Assembly: GCF_005938125.1 (NCBI RefSeq)
Contig: NZ_VCQN01000001.1
Span: 1,798,001-1,862,000, forward strand
DNA from: Bacillus sp. BHET2
Lineage (GTDB): Bacteria > Bacillota > Bacilli > Bacillales > Bacillaceae_B
Direction: 5' to 3'
Length of the DNA stretch: 64,000 bases
Under the pieces are notes generated by a model. The model made no database searches and was not told the DNA's origin. It saw only the letters and a program-made list of their open reading frames with translations. This document shows, one piece after another, positions 26,820-34,879 of the stretch. The number at the start of each line of letters is the position of its first letter. Positions within the stretch are counted from its first letter, which is position 1. The translations under genes were made by a program, and so were the position numbers.

Positions 26820-27434
26820 TTATTTCAATCCATTTTTCACTGCTTCTGCAATTTGGATCGTACGTTTTGTCTGGTGTTTGACTGCAGGCTCTACGGATTC
26901 AACCATGTTCCCTTCTTGATCGACCGTTACACTCGTTCCGTAAGGGTTTCCACCTGTTGTGAAACTTGATTGATCTGTGTAACCTGGAGCTGCAATGATG
27001 GCACCCCAGTGCATCATTGTGGTATAAAGGGCCAAGACGGTTTGTTCTTGACCACCGTGGGAATTACTTGCTGATGATGTGGCGCTGACTACCTTGTTTG
27101 CCAGTTTCCCATTGAACCAAAGTCCTCCAGTCGTATCAAGGAATGCTTTGACTTGAGAAGGAACATTTCCGAACCGGGTTGGAACGTTGAAAAGATAAGC
27201 ATCTGCCCACTCCAAATCATCAAGTGTTGCAACAGGCACGATATCTTTTGTTTCATTATAGTGCTTTTCCCACGCTGAATTGGAAGCAATCGCTCCTTCA
27301 GGTGCCGTTTCTTCAAACCGAAGTAATTTAACTTCTGCACCCGCTTCCTTCGCTGCCTCTTCTGCCCATTTCGCCATTTGATAGTTTGTTCCAGTTGAAC
27401 TGTAGTACATGATCGCCAATTTCACATTAGACAT
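26820..27434 (-). CDS. wrbA: NAD(P)H:quinone oxidoreductase WrbA
   Basis: A 204-residue flavodoxin-like quinone reductase that reduces quinones by two electrons, avoiding semiquinone radicals. Seen in sequence: the FMN phosphate loop YSSTGTNYQMAKW, PTRFGNVPSQVKAFLDTTGGLW, and SASNSHGGQEQTVLALYTTMMHWG. The family length is about 200. The ATG at 27434 behind AAAGGAGAGATTTTGATT is preferred over an upstream in-frame start at 27488. Two MhqR-like boxes and a 21-residue leader frame lie upstream, which points to quinone-responsive control. Confidence 0.93.
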   Translation of the reverse strand: MSNVKLAIMYYSSTGTNYQMAKWAEEAAKEAGAEVKLLRFEETAPEGAIASNSAWEKHYNETKDIVPVATLDDLEWADAYLFNVPTRFGNVPSQVKAFLDTTGGLWFNGKLANKVVSATSSASNSHGGQEQTVLALYTTMMHWGAIIAAPGYTDQSSFTTGGNPYGTSVTVDQEGNMVESVEPAVKHQTKRTIQIAEAVKNGLK

Positions 27435-27530
27435 AATCAAAATCTCTCCTTTAAATATAGTTGTATATAGTAAATGGGTGAAACACATGATCAGTTTGCA
27501 GATAAATCCATCAATTTAAACCTGCATGTT

Positions 27531-27596
27531 TCATTTGCTATTATTTTTAAAGAGGTGATGTCTGTTATGCGTGCTGAGTTTCTCTAATGCTGGCAT
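27531..27596 (-). CDS. Possible 21-residue leader peptide upstream of wrbA
   Basis: ATG at 27596 follows a strong AAGGAGGAAGAAAG site. The frame reads MPALEKLSTHNRHHLFKNNS plus Lys, then TGA. It lies between the MhqR-like boxes and wrbA, so it would be in the wrbA leader. It could be a regulatory upstream frame, a remnant of a lost gene, or chance. Confidence 0.35.
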   Translation of the reverse strand: MPALEKLSTHNRHHLFKNNSK

Positions 27597-27670
27597 CTTT
27601 CTTCCTCCTTCGTACTTTCCCCTCAAAATTCATCTCCAAACATTTCAAATCCAAATATTCTTAAATCAAC

Positions 27671-27688
27671 TATCTTTAATTTGAGATA
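27671..27688. promoter_or_regulatory. MhqR-like operator 1 upstream of wrbA
   Basis: TATCTTTAATTTGAGATA matches 15 of 18 positions of the MhqR box TATCTCGAATTCGAGATA as I recall it. It lies about 75 bp upstream of the leader peptide start. Confidence 0.5.
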
Positions 27689-27712
27689 TATTCTAAAAAA
27701 AAGAGACTGAAC

Positions 27713-27745
27713 TATCTCGAATATATTTATTTCGATTTCGAGATA
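27713..27745. promoter_or_regulatory. MhqR-like operator 2 upstream of wrbA, with an extra half-site
   Basis: TATTTCGATTTCGAGATA (27728-27745) matches 16 of 18 positions of the MhqR box. A further half-site TATCTCGAA (27713-27721) precedes it, forming 8-bp perfect arms ATCTCGAA/TTCGAGAT around a 15-bp spacer. Confidence 0.5.
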
Positions 27746-27823
27746 ATTGTATAACACTCTTCACTCCACTGTCAATTATTTTTTTACATTTATTGTCTAC
27801 TATTATAAAAACAAATGACATAA

Positions 27824-27866
27824 AAATAGGTCCGTCCCTCGAAACGCTAGAGGGACGGACCTATTT
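27824..27866 (-). terminator. Terminator of yvgN (GGTCCGTCCC-type hairpin)
   Basis: A 17-bp perfect stem, AAATAGGTCCGTCCCTC with its complement, around a 9-nt loop, placed 16 bp beyond the yvgN stop. It shares the GGTCCGTCCC core with the hairpins at 28.9 and 45.9 kb. Confidence 0.8.
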
Positions 27867-27881
27867 CGTAGATGGTATAGA

Positions 27882-28712
27882 TTAAAAATCAAAGTTGTCT
27901 GGATCTGGACCAAAGCGCTCGTCAAGATTCAGCTTATTGATTTGGTTCATTTCTTCTAATGATAGTTCGAAGCTGAACAGATCAGCGTTTTCTTTAATGC
28001 GGTTTTCATGGACAGATTTAGGAATGATGATAACATCATTTTGAAGATGCCAGCGCAGAATAACTTGTGCAGACGATTTCTCATGTTTTTCTGCGATGTG
28101 ATTCAATGTCGGTTCATCCAATACTCGTCCTTGTGCGATTGGTGACCACGCTTCAACAGCGATATTTTGTGATGCACAGAATTCTCTTAGTTTCTCCTGA
28201 TTTAACCTTGGATGCAACTCAATTTGATTTAAAACAGGTTTTTCATTACTGTTTTTCATCAAATCTTCTAGATGATGCTGATGGAAATTACTGACACCGA
28301 TTGATTTCACTAATCCCTCGCTATGCAGTTTCTCCAGCGCTTTCCATGTGTCATTGTATTTTCCTTCTACCGGCCAATGAATTAAATAAAGATCCAAGTA
28401 ATCCATGTCAAGCTTCTTCAGGCTCGTTTCAAATGCTTTTAATGTTGTATCGTAGCCTTGATCACTATTCCACACTTTCGATGTGATGAACAGTTCTTCT
28501 CTTGCTACTCCACCTTCTTTCACACCTTGACCCACGCTCTCTTCATTATCGTAGATCGCTGCTGTATCGATGGAACGGTACCCTGATTCAATCGCCGTAC
28601 GAACGGCCTGTACCGTTTCAGACGGATCTTTCATTTGGTAAACTCCTAAACCGACATAAGGAATCTCAATTCCATTATGTAATGTCTTCGTACTCTTTAA
28701 GTTTTTTAACAT
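27882..28712 (-). CDS. yvgN: Aldo/keto reductase YvgN (methylglyoxal/glyoxal reductase type)
   Basis: A 276-residue NADPH-dependent aldo/keto reductase closely patterned on B. subtilis YvgN, which reduces methylglyoxal. It has catalytic Asp and Tyr in SIDTAAIYDNEE, Lys in ITSKVWN and His in LYLIHWPVEG. IPKSVHENRIKENADLF is the NADPH phosphate loop. ATG at 28712 behind CAGGAGGGATGCTAT. It is a separate unit next to wrbA, forming a small reactive-electrophile defence neighbourhood. Confidence 0.92.
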   Translation of the reverse strand: MLKNLKSTKTLHNGIEIPYVGLGVYQMKDPSETVQAVRTAIESGYRSIDTAAIYDNEESVGQGVKEGGVAREELFITSKVWNSDQGYDTTLKAFETSLKKLDMDYLDLYLIHWPVEGKYNDTWKALEKLHSEGLVKSIGVSNFHQHHLEDLMKNSNEKPVLNQIELHPRLNQEKLREFCASQNIAVEAWSPIAQGRVLDEPTLNHIAEKHEKSSAQVILRWHLQNDVIIIPKSVHENRIKENADLFSFELSLEEMNQINKLNLDERFGPDPDNFDF

Positions 28713-28896
28713 ATAGCATCCCTCCTGATGATTATTTTACAAACTTAGTTAGTATTATGCTAATGATATGATTGGATACATTGCGAATACCCATGCATCT
28801 TATTTCAGTATTTTTATGCTGATTGTCAAGGTGGCATAGCCCCCCTGCCTGCTCCAAACCACCTATAGATCTAATGAGATTCTCATAATAAAACAA

Positions 28897-28933
28897 AGAG
28901 GTCCGTCCCTTGAACTAGGGGGGACGGACCTCT
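28897..28933 (-). terminator. Terminator of helD (GGTCCGTCCC-type hairpin)
   Basis: AGAGGTCCGTCCC (28897-28909) and GGGACGGACCTCT (28921-28933) form a perfect stem with an 11-nt loop, just after the helD stop. Confidence 0.8.
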
Positions 28934-28940
28934 CTCTTTA

Positions 28941-31220
28941 CTAGATGTTAAACGATCGACCGATGAATTGCTCTTTTCTCTGCCCTATAAACGCAAGCTT
29001 GTGAAGGGGGCGGGTCATGGCAACGTACTGTAGCTTGATGTCTAGTTCGTTTTCCGGATGGAAAGCTTCATCCACTGCTGCGATGATTACGACATCAAAT
29101 TCCAAGCCCTTTGAAAGATAAGATGGAACGACAACAATCTGATCTTTCGGAATCGATTCCTGCTCTTGTAATAGCTTCACTTTCCCAGGCTGCCGCTCGT
29201 GCAGGATTTCGCTTATCTTCAAACAATCTTTCATGCTCTTGCCGATGACAGCGAAGGTCTGAAATCCTTCTTCCCTACCATTAACCACCTTTTCATCGAT
29301 TATGGAAGCTAGTACTTCAATCTCCACATACTCATCAAAGGTTGGAGACTCCCCATGCCTCACCACAGGGTTCACTTTTGGGAAATCATAGGGTAGTAGA
29401 TTCAGAAGTTTATTCGCTTCCTCCATGATTTCAATTGTGGTCCGATAACTTTTTTGCAGTTCTGTATACGTGGCCCTTGGGAACACGTCCCGATAGACCG
29501 GTTCCCAAGACTGAAGACCGCGGTAAGAATGGATTCCTTGAGCAAGATCCCCTACGAGGGTGAACATATCGGTTTCCAGTGCCCTCTTCAACGAATACAG
29601 CTGCAGATAACTATAATCCTGCGCTTCATCAATGACAATGTTTTTAGCTTTGTAGAATTTATCTATGCCGAACAGGTGGGACTGCAAGTATAGAAGAATC
29701 GCCAGATCCTCTACTTCATACTTTTTTTTCTTAGCATATTTAAGCGTATATTGACAAAGTTGTTCCGCTTGCTTCCTGCTCAGCTCGCCTTTTGAGTAAG
29801 AAACAAGCCGGGCTGGGTCTGAGAATAATTCGAGGAAATATTGATCCAAGTTCTTTTTTTCAAACTGCTTCATGTACCCACTAACACTTGTGCGGATGGC
29901 TTTCTTAATCTCTGCCACACGCTCACTTTTCTTGTCCAATGCCCTCGATACATATTCTTTCCGGTTCGCAGCCTGTGTCCGTTGAAAAAGAGCTGTTTCA
30001 ATTCGTTCATCGAAAAACTTCTCTACCCCCTCCACCATCTGCTTCTTGTTCGACCGAACATAGCTTTGTAAGAGAGCCTTAAGCTTGTCCATCCGGCGAT
30101 ATACCGGCATATACGTATATTCTTCTTTAAAAAGGTGAGTGAACTTTTTGGCGGTATAAAGCTTGTATTTATCCACATAGAAGTCCTTGGACGTATAAAA
30201 TCGTTGTTCGATTTCTTCTATATAAGTATCAAGAATTCGTCTAAATCCTTTTGATCCTTTCATTCCGGATATCCAGGAAGCAGTCTCTACTTCTTCATTA
30301 TGGGTTTCAATCAACTGAATGAGCTTATTATCTTCTACTAATGAAAGCTTCTTCTCCAGGCAAGTCATGACATAATCAGTGAATGTCGTTTGCCTAACCC
30401 GTTCTACCCCAAGTTCCGGCAGCGCTTCTGAGATATAATCGATGAACAAATTACTCGGTGCGAGTATCATCAATTGATTCGGATCAAAATGTTGCTTGTA
30501 ATTGTAAATAAAGTAAGAAATCCTGTGAAGGGCAATCGTGGTCTTTCCACTTCCCGCCGCTCCTTGCACAATGATGGGCTTGTTTAGATCTGCCCTGATG
30601 ATTCGGTTTTGTTCTTCTTGGATGGTGGATATGATTTCGGTCAATCGATTGCTGGAGCTTTTGGCTAATGAGTCCTGAAGAAGTTCATCTGTGGTGGTTA
30701 AGTCAATGTCCCGGATCTCTTCAAGTAATCCGTCCTCAATCATGTACTGTCGCTTTAATGACAAATCACCTTCGTACGTTTCGTCTTCCGCTTCATACGA
30801 AACATCGCCGATTCTTCCTTCGTAATAAAGGTTTGCGATAGGAGAGCGCCAGTCCACAATGATTTGCTCTTGACTTTCACGTTGATACAAGGAAGTCTTT
30901 CCTATATAATGCTTCTCCACTTTGTCTGAAGCCTCATGACGAAAATCAATCCTGGCAAAATACGGCTTGGTCTTAGCTTTAAGAAGTGATTCCAATTCTT
31001 CCTTCGACATCTCAAAAAAGCTTGAGTTCGTCAAGATATCTATGTAAGCTGCACTGGACTCTCCCCAATCAATATCTCCGAAAGCCTTTTCCATATTTTC
31101 TTTATACTTTTCCTTACTTGTTTGGGATGTACTGATCACAACGTCGATGTACCGTTTCGTAAACTCTAACCGTTCTGACTCAATTGAAAAATCGGGATGA
31201 ATGTTCGATTCCTTCGTCAT
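28941..31220 (-). CDS. helD: RNA polymerase recycling ATPase HelD
   Basis: A 759-residue UvrD/Rep-like superfamily 1 ATPase that releases stalled RNA polymerase from DNA. The N-terminal coiled region (about 1-60) is the polymerase secondary-channel arm. An IVDWRSPIANLYYEG segment is typical of HelD. Walker A is VQGAAGSGKTTIALHR (about residue 225), motif II is VIDEAQDYS, and the C-terminal motif is YVAMTRP. ATG at 31220 behind GGAAGGAGAAATGT. It is close to the B. subtilis length (about 774). Confidence 0.92.
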   Translation of the reverse strand: MTKESNIHPDFSIESERLEFTKRYIDVVISTSQTSKEKYKENMEKAFGDIDWGESSAAYIDILTNSSFFEMSKEELESLLKAKTKPYFARIDFRHEASDKVEKHYIGKTSLYQRESQEQIIVDWRSPIANLYYEGRIGDVSYEAEDETYEGDLSLKRQYMIEDGLLEEIRDIDLTTTDELLQDSLAKSSSNRLTEIISTIQEEQNRIIRADLNKPIIVQGAAGSGKTTIALHRISYFIYNYKQHFDPNQLMILAPSNLFIDYISEALPELGVERVRQTTFTDYVMTCLEKKLSLVEDNKLIQLIETHNEEVETASWISGMKGSKGFRRILDTYIEEIEQRFYTSKDFYVDKYKLYTAKKFTHLFKEEYTYMPVYRRMDKLKALLQSYVRSNKKQMVEGVEKFFDERIETALFQRTQAANRKEYVSRALDKKSERVAEIKKAIRTSVSGYMKQFEKKNLDQYFLELFSDPARLVSYSKGELSRKQAEQLCQYTLKYAKKKKYEVEDLAILLYLQSHLFGIDKFYKAKNIVIDEAQDYSYLQLYSLKRALETDMFTLVGDLAQGIHSYRGLQSWEPVYRDVFPRATYTELQKSYRTTIEIMEEANKLLNLLPYDFPKVNPVVRHGESPTFDEYVEIEVLASIIDEKVVNGREEGFQTFAVIGKSMKDCLKISEILHERQPGKVKLLQEQESIPKDQIVVVPSYLSKGLEFDVVIIAAVDEAFHPENELDIKLQYVAMTRPLHKLAFIGQRKEQFIGRSFNI

Positions 31221-31439
31221 ACATTTCTCCTTCCAAATGTTAGTCGCCGCAATGGAGAAAAAAACGTCTTATCGCTTCCACCAAGGTAACGACTCTCAAT
31301 GGATGCACACGTTTATGCCCTGCCTCGAGGCACTAGCCACCCGAGCAAGACATCAAAAGACATATCGAAATCTGTAAAAATTATGTAGGCGTTAGGAGCA
31401 GAAATATATATTATCAGATAATTAAGGAAAGTTCAATAG

Positions 31440-31753
31440 AAAAGCGGAAGGGCTTTGAACAGAGGCGACAAGCATAAGGCGAGAACACCGGAAAGGCGTC
31501 CTTTGCCTTTTTGGTGTTCTTGACTTATGACCTCGAGCCTCTAAGCCCTGGAGCTGGACATCAAGAAAAGCGGAAGGGCTTTGAACAGAGGCGACAAGCA
31601 TAAGGCGAGAACACCGGAAAGGCGCTCTTTGCCTTTTTGGTGTTCTTGACTTATGACCTCGAGCCTCTAAGCCCTGGAGCTGGACATCAAGAAAAGCGGA
31701 AGGGCTTTGAACAGAGGCGACAAGCATAAGGCGAACATACCGGAAAGGCGTCC
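31440..31753. repeat. Hairpin repeat cluster B (two full copies plus one truncated)
   Basis: AAAAGCGGAAGGGC starts at 31440, 31566 and 31692, an exact 126-bp period. Paired segments are GGGCTT/AAGCCC (outer), AGAGGC/GCCTCT, CATAAG/CTTATG, GAACACC/GGTGTTC and GGAAAGGC/GCCTTTTT. The third copy stops in the apical loop at about 31753. The minus strand is open through it (117 residues of exact 42-residue repeats), which reflects the period, not a gene. The preceding 31221-31439 holds nothing I recognise. Confidence 0.85.
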
Positions 31754-31762
31754 GTTCAAAAC

Positions 31763-31793
31763 AAAAACCCTCCATCTAAATAGATGAAGAGTT
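31763..31793 (-). terminator. Terminator of the KinB-like kinase gene
   Basis: On the minus strand AACTCTTCATCT and AGATGGAGGGTT pair with two G-T pairs and are followed by five T residues. It overlaps the stop codon. Confidence 0.8.
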
Positions 31794-33044
31794 CTTCATT
31801 TGATCTATGGGAAAAATAATTTGGAAACTCGTCCCTTTTCCAATTTTACTCTCGACCGTTATATTTCCTCCCATCGCTTCAATGATCCGATATGAAACCA
31901 TCAGACCCAGACCTGTCCCCTTTTCCTTCGTCGAAAAATAAGGTTCTCCGAGTCGAGCTTGTTGTTCAGAGGTCATCCCGTCTCCTGTGTCGCTGATGTT
32001 AATGAGCGCATTCCCTTTTTTGACCTCTGATTCGATTTTGAGGTCTCCGCCCTGAGGCATGGATTCGATTGCATTTTTGATGATGTTTAGAAATGCCTGT
32101 TGAAAACTTCTCGTATTTCCGACGATGGTGCCGTCGACGATATTTTTATGAACGAGTACCGATTGTTGATTGCTTAGTGGCTCGACCATATCAGCCAGTT
32201 TTTGGAGCTGTTCAGAGATGGAGATGTTCTCCACTTGATCCGGGTCCGGTTTGGCAAATGTAAGGTAGTCGTCAATGATTTCTTCAGCCCTTTTCAATTC
32301 AGAGGATGCAATCGTCAGGTATTGCTCTTTTTTTCCCGCTGGAAGGTTATCTTGATTGAGCAGTCTCAGGAAACCTTTGATCACGGTCAAAGGATTCTTC
32401 ACCTCGTGTGAGATGCTGGCAGCCAGCTGAGAGAGTACTTCCATTTTTTCTATTTTCACGAGTGCTTGCTTAATTTGTATCTGCTTAAATAGCGTTTCAC
32501 TTATGTATGTCAGAATCAGCATCCCAACTGAAGGAAGGGCGATGAAATTGATTAAATAACTTTTATCAATTACAAATACGGTCATGGCATTAGCAATAAA
32601 GGCAGCCACTATCGAATGAATCGTAAAAAGTACAACTGAGAATATGACTTTCTTCCTGCTTGTAAGAGTTGGGAAATCGAACCCCTTCATTCCCATAACT
32701 GTAATAAGATAAATAACGACATAGATGACCAATGCCACTATACTCCAACCATAGATCATGGTCCTTGATGCCAATAAAACCACTAATAAGGCAAAGCCTG
32801 TATATGGTCCTCCATACATGATGCCAAGAACAAATGGAATCATCCGCAAATCATGAACACAATATGGATTATTGTAGATGGGAGAAAGCATGCACAGGAT
32901 AATGGCTATACTAAAAGATACAAGGGTCGCGCCCCTCGTATACCAGCCTTGTATAAGCTTTTTTTCGACAAGAAAAAAAATTAAAAATATACTTAAAATG
33001 ATATAAAAGAAATTATTAATAACATCCTGATTAAAGATAATCAT
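31776..33044 (-). CDS. Membrane sensor histidine kinase, KinB-like
   Basis: A 422-residue kinase. Six hydrophobic segments cover about residues 8-185, with the 5TM-LytS-like pattern (RMIPFVLGIMYGGPYTG, then ANAMTVFVI). A HisKA domain has the phospho-acceptor His in SISHEVKNPLTVIKGFLRLL. A HATPase domain carries the N-box IKNAIES, the G1 box DTGDGM and the G2 box KGTGLGLMVSY. This architecture and length match KinB (428 residues in B. subtilis), a sporulation phosphorelay kinase. No kapB homologue is adjacent, so the precise role is inferred. Confidence 0.83.
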   Translation of the reverse strand: MIIFNQDVINNFFYIILSIFLIFFLVEKKLIQGWYTRGATLVSFSIAIILCMLSPIYNNPYCVHDLRMIPFVLGIMYGGPYTGFALLVVLLASRTMIYGWSIVALVIYVVIYLITVMGMKGFDFPTLTSRKKVIFSVVLFTIHSIVAAFIANAMTVFVIDKSYLINFIALPSVGMLILTYISETLFKQIQIKQALVKIEKMEVLSQLAASISHEVKNPLTVIKGFLRLLNQDNLPAGKKEQYLTIASSELKRAEEIIDDYLTFAKPDPDQVENISISEQLQKLADMVEPLSNQQSVLVHKNIVDGTIVGNTRSFQQAFLNIIKNAIESMPQGGDLKIESEVKKGNALINISDTGDGMTSEQQARLGEPYFSTKEKGTGLGLMVSYRIIEAMGGNITVESKIGKGTSFQIIFPIDQMKNSSSI

Positions 33045-33148
33045 ACTTAACCCTTTAACCTTTCACAGAATTGACAACGTTATTGAAATTTTACCATACT
33101 ACATCACAAATCGTTACAGTTATATGTATTTTTGCCCATATAAAATAA

Positions 33149-33182
33149 GTTAACTCTCCTGTATTAACACAAGAGAGTTAAC
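33149..33182 (-). terminator. Terminator of the ATP-grasp gene
   Basis: GTTAACTCTC and GAGAGTTAAC are perfect 10-bp arms around a 14-nt loop; a T-rich tract follows on the minus strand. Confidence 0.7.
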
Positions 33183-33186
33183 TAAA

Positions 33187-34119
33187 TCACATCGTTTTCA
33201 AACGTTTTCCCAGATAGTTTGCTAATTCAAGCATGCCATACCGGCCGTACTGTTCTTCGGCATCTTTGTTATAATTGGTATTCGTATTCACATCATACGT
33301 GTAGAGCGTTCCTTCTTTATCTTGAATAAATTCGATACCTGCAACATCGATTTGGTTCGCTTGTAAAAATGATTCATAGGATGTAATGATATTGTCTGAA
33401 AAATTATCTCTAATTTGAAATTTCGGTTTATCCTCCTGCTCTCCCACAGGGCAGAACAGATCATCCACTTGGCAAACATCTGCCGGACATAACTCGAAAC
33501 CTTTAGATGTATCAACGTTCACAGCGTACATGAATTTCCCGCCAATGAACTCGCATCTCGTAATGGAAGAATCCGGTGCTTCAATATATTCCTGGATAAG
33601 TGTAATTCCGTCTAACGGCTCTTCGAAATCATCACTGTACACATAGGAATTTAATGCTTCCACAGAATGAAATAACTGTACTCCCAGCCCTTTCCCTGCT
33701 CGATTATGCTTCGTAATAAAGGATGGTTTGTTTAGCTTCCGAGCCGCATCGACTATCTGCTCTTTTCCAACAGCTGCAATTGTCTGAGGTGTCTTAATAT
33801 TAGAGGCGTTTAGCGCCATATACTGGTTCACTTTGCTTACTTCTAAACGAAGGGCACGGCTTCCATTCACAACGGTTCTTTCATGCCGCTCCAACCAGGA
33901 AAGAACGCTCTCTGTTAATTCTGGTGCAAAGCGATGGTTCCGCGTATGGGAAGATGCACTGATGCGATTATAAAAAATACCTTCTGGAGGTTCTGAAGAT
34001 AAATCGACAATTCCCTGATCAAGGAACCATTCCTCATAAGGCAATTGGAGCTCGTCCAAACGAGCCGTTAAATGATTCGTCCATTCACTGTTTTCATGTA
34101 TGATATGGATTTTTTTCAC
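33187..34119 (-). CDS. ATP-grasp ligase, RimK-like
   Basis: About 310 residues of the ATP-grasp superfamily, which joins a carboxylate to an amine through an acyl-phosphate. Seen: VNGSRALRLEVSKVNQYM, the ATP-binding lysine and loop FITKHNRAGKGLGVQLF, LIQEYIEAPDSSITRCEFIGG, and the metal/carboxylate end TYDVNTNTNYN. Substrates are unknown. The start is uncertain. A GTG at 34119 after GGGGGCAGGATC is chosen; the frame remains open to an ATG-type start at 34170. Confidence 0.8.
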   Translation of the reverse strand: MKKIHIIHENSEWTNHLTARLDELQLPYEEWFLDQGIVDLSSEPPEGIFYNRISASSHTRNHRFAPELTESVLSWLERHERTVVNGSRALRLEVSKVNQYMALNASNIKTPQTIAAVGKEQIVDAARKLNKPSFITKHNRAGKGLGVQLFHSVEALNSYVYSDDFEEPLDGITLIQEYIEAPDSSITRCEFIGGKFMYAVNVDTSKGFELCPADVCQVDDLFCPVGEQEDKPKFQIRDNFSDNIITSYESFLQANQIDVAGIEFIQDKEGTLYTYDVNTNTNYNKDAEEQYGRYGMLELANYLGKRLKTM

Positions 34120-34214
34120 GATCCTGCCCCCATTTGTTCGTTGAATTTTTTCAAAAGTTTCACAACACAAAGTAATCCTACTATAAAAGTAGGATTTAGG
34201 TCAATGATCGTTGT

Positions 34215-34676
34215 TTACTTAGGCTTTCTGTCGGCTCTCATTTGAATTTTCATACCGCTCTTTGTAAGCTGATCCCCCGGTTTGGATATGGTTTGTTTCA
34301 ACCTGTTCCGATTATCATCTATTAAAATATCTCTAATTTCCTGTAAAACTTCCAGGTTGGTCGTCTGTCTCACTTTGTACCGCTGTTCTCCGCCCTTTAG
34401 GTGGTTCACCACTTTGATCATAAGAAAAATACTCATGGCTACAAGTAGAAAGTCAACCAACGCTCCCAGGAACTTTCCCACTTCAATCACCTCTGCCCCT
34501 ATCCGAAGCTCTAGTCCTTCGAAATTAATGCCACCAAATAAGATTCCGATTGTGGGCATCATCAAGTCCTGTACTATCGATTCTACAATCTTGCTAAATG
34601 CGGATCCAATGATGACAGCAATCGCTAAGTCGAACACATTCCCCCTCGAAATGAACTGTTTAAATTCTGACCACAT
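34215..34676 (-). CDS. mscL: Large-conductance mechanosensitive channel MscL
   Basis: A 153-residue channel that opens on hypo-osmotic shock. The N-terminal WSEFKQFISRGNVFDLAIAVIIGSAFSKIV is the amphipathic helix plus TM1, and LGALVDFLLVAMSIFLMIKVVN is TM2. The C-terminal tail is longer than usual (MscL is often about 130 residues) and basic. The ATG at 34676 behind AGGTGAGCTCAAG is preferred over an upstream start at 34694 that contains that site. Confidence 0.95.
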   Translation of the reverse strand: MWSEFKQFISRGNVFDLAIAVIIGSAFSKIVESIVQDLMMPTIGILFGGINFEGLELRIGAEVIEVGKFLGALVDFLLVAMSIFLMIKVVNHLKGGEQRYKVRQTTNLEVLQEIRDILIDDNRNRLKQTISKPGDQLTKSGMKIQMRADRKPK

Positions 34677-34752
34677 CTTGAGCTCACCTACCACTTCATT
34701 ACTACAACATATGGTAGAAAATAGTGGGTTATGAAGACAAGTGTATAAAATC

Positions 34753-34848
34753 TTACAAAATGAACTTCCCTATGATGGCAATCAATACGATCAGTGCCAC
34801 TACGCCTAGTAATATGATTAACATTTTTTCTTCTTTGTTTCCTAACAC
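34753..34848 (-). CDS. 31-residue membrane peptide downstream of the LacI regulator
   Basis: A GTG at 34848 follows GGGAGGCGAAAAAAT. The product starts LGNKEEK and is then one hydrophobic helix, MLIILLGVVALIVLIAIIGK, ending FIL. It begins 32 bp after the LacI-family stop, on the same strand, so it is probably co-transcribed. Not recognised as a known family. Confidence 0.55.
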   Translation of the reverse strand: MLGNKEEKMLIILLGVVALIVLIAIIGKFIL

Positions 34849-34879
34849 ATTTTTTCGCCTCCCTTTTGAGTAGATGAAC

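Noticed and set aside
31422-31775. A 117-residue minus-strand frame with 42-residue perfect repeats
   Set aside because: It follows exactly from the 126-bp period of hairpin cluster B, which is a multiple of three. No ribosome binding site precedes it, and the conserved feature is base pairing.
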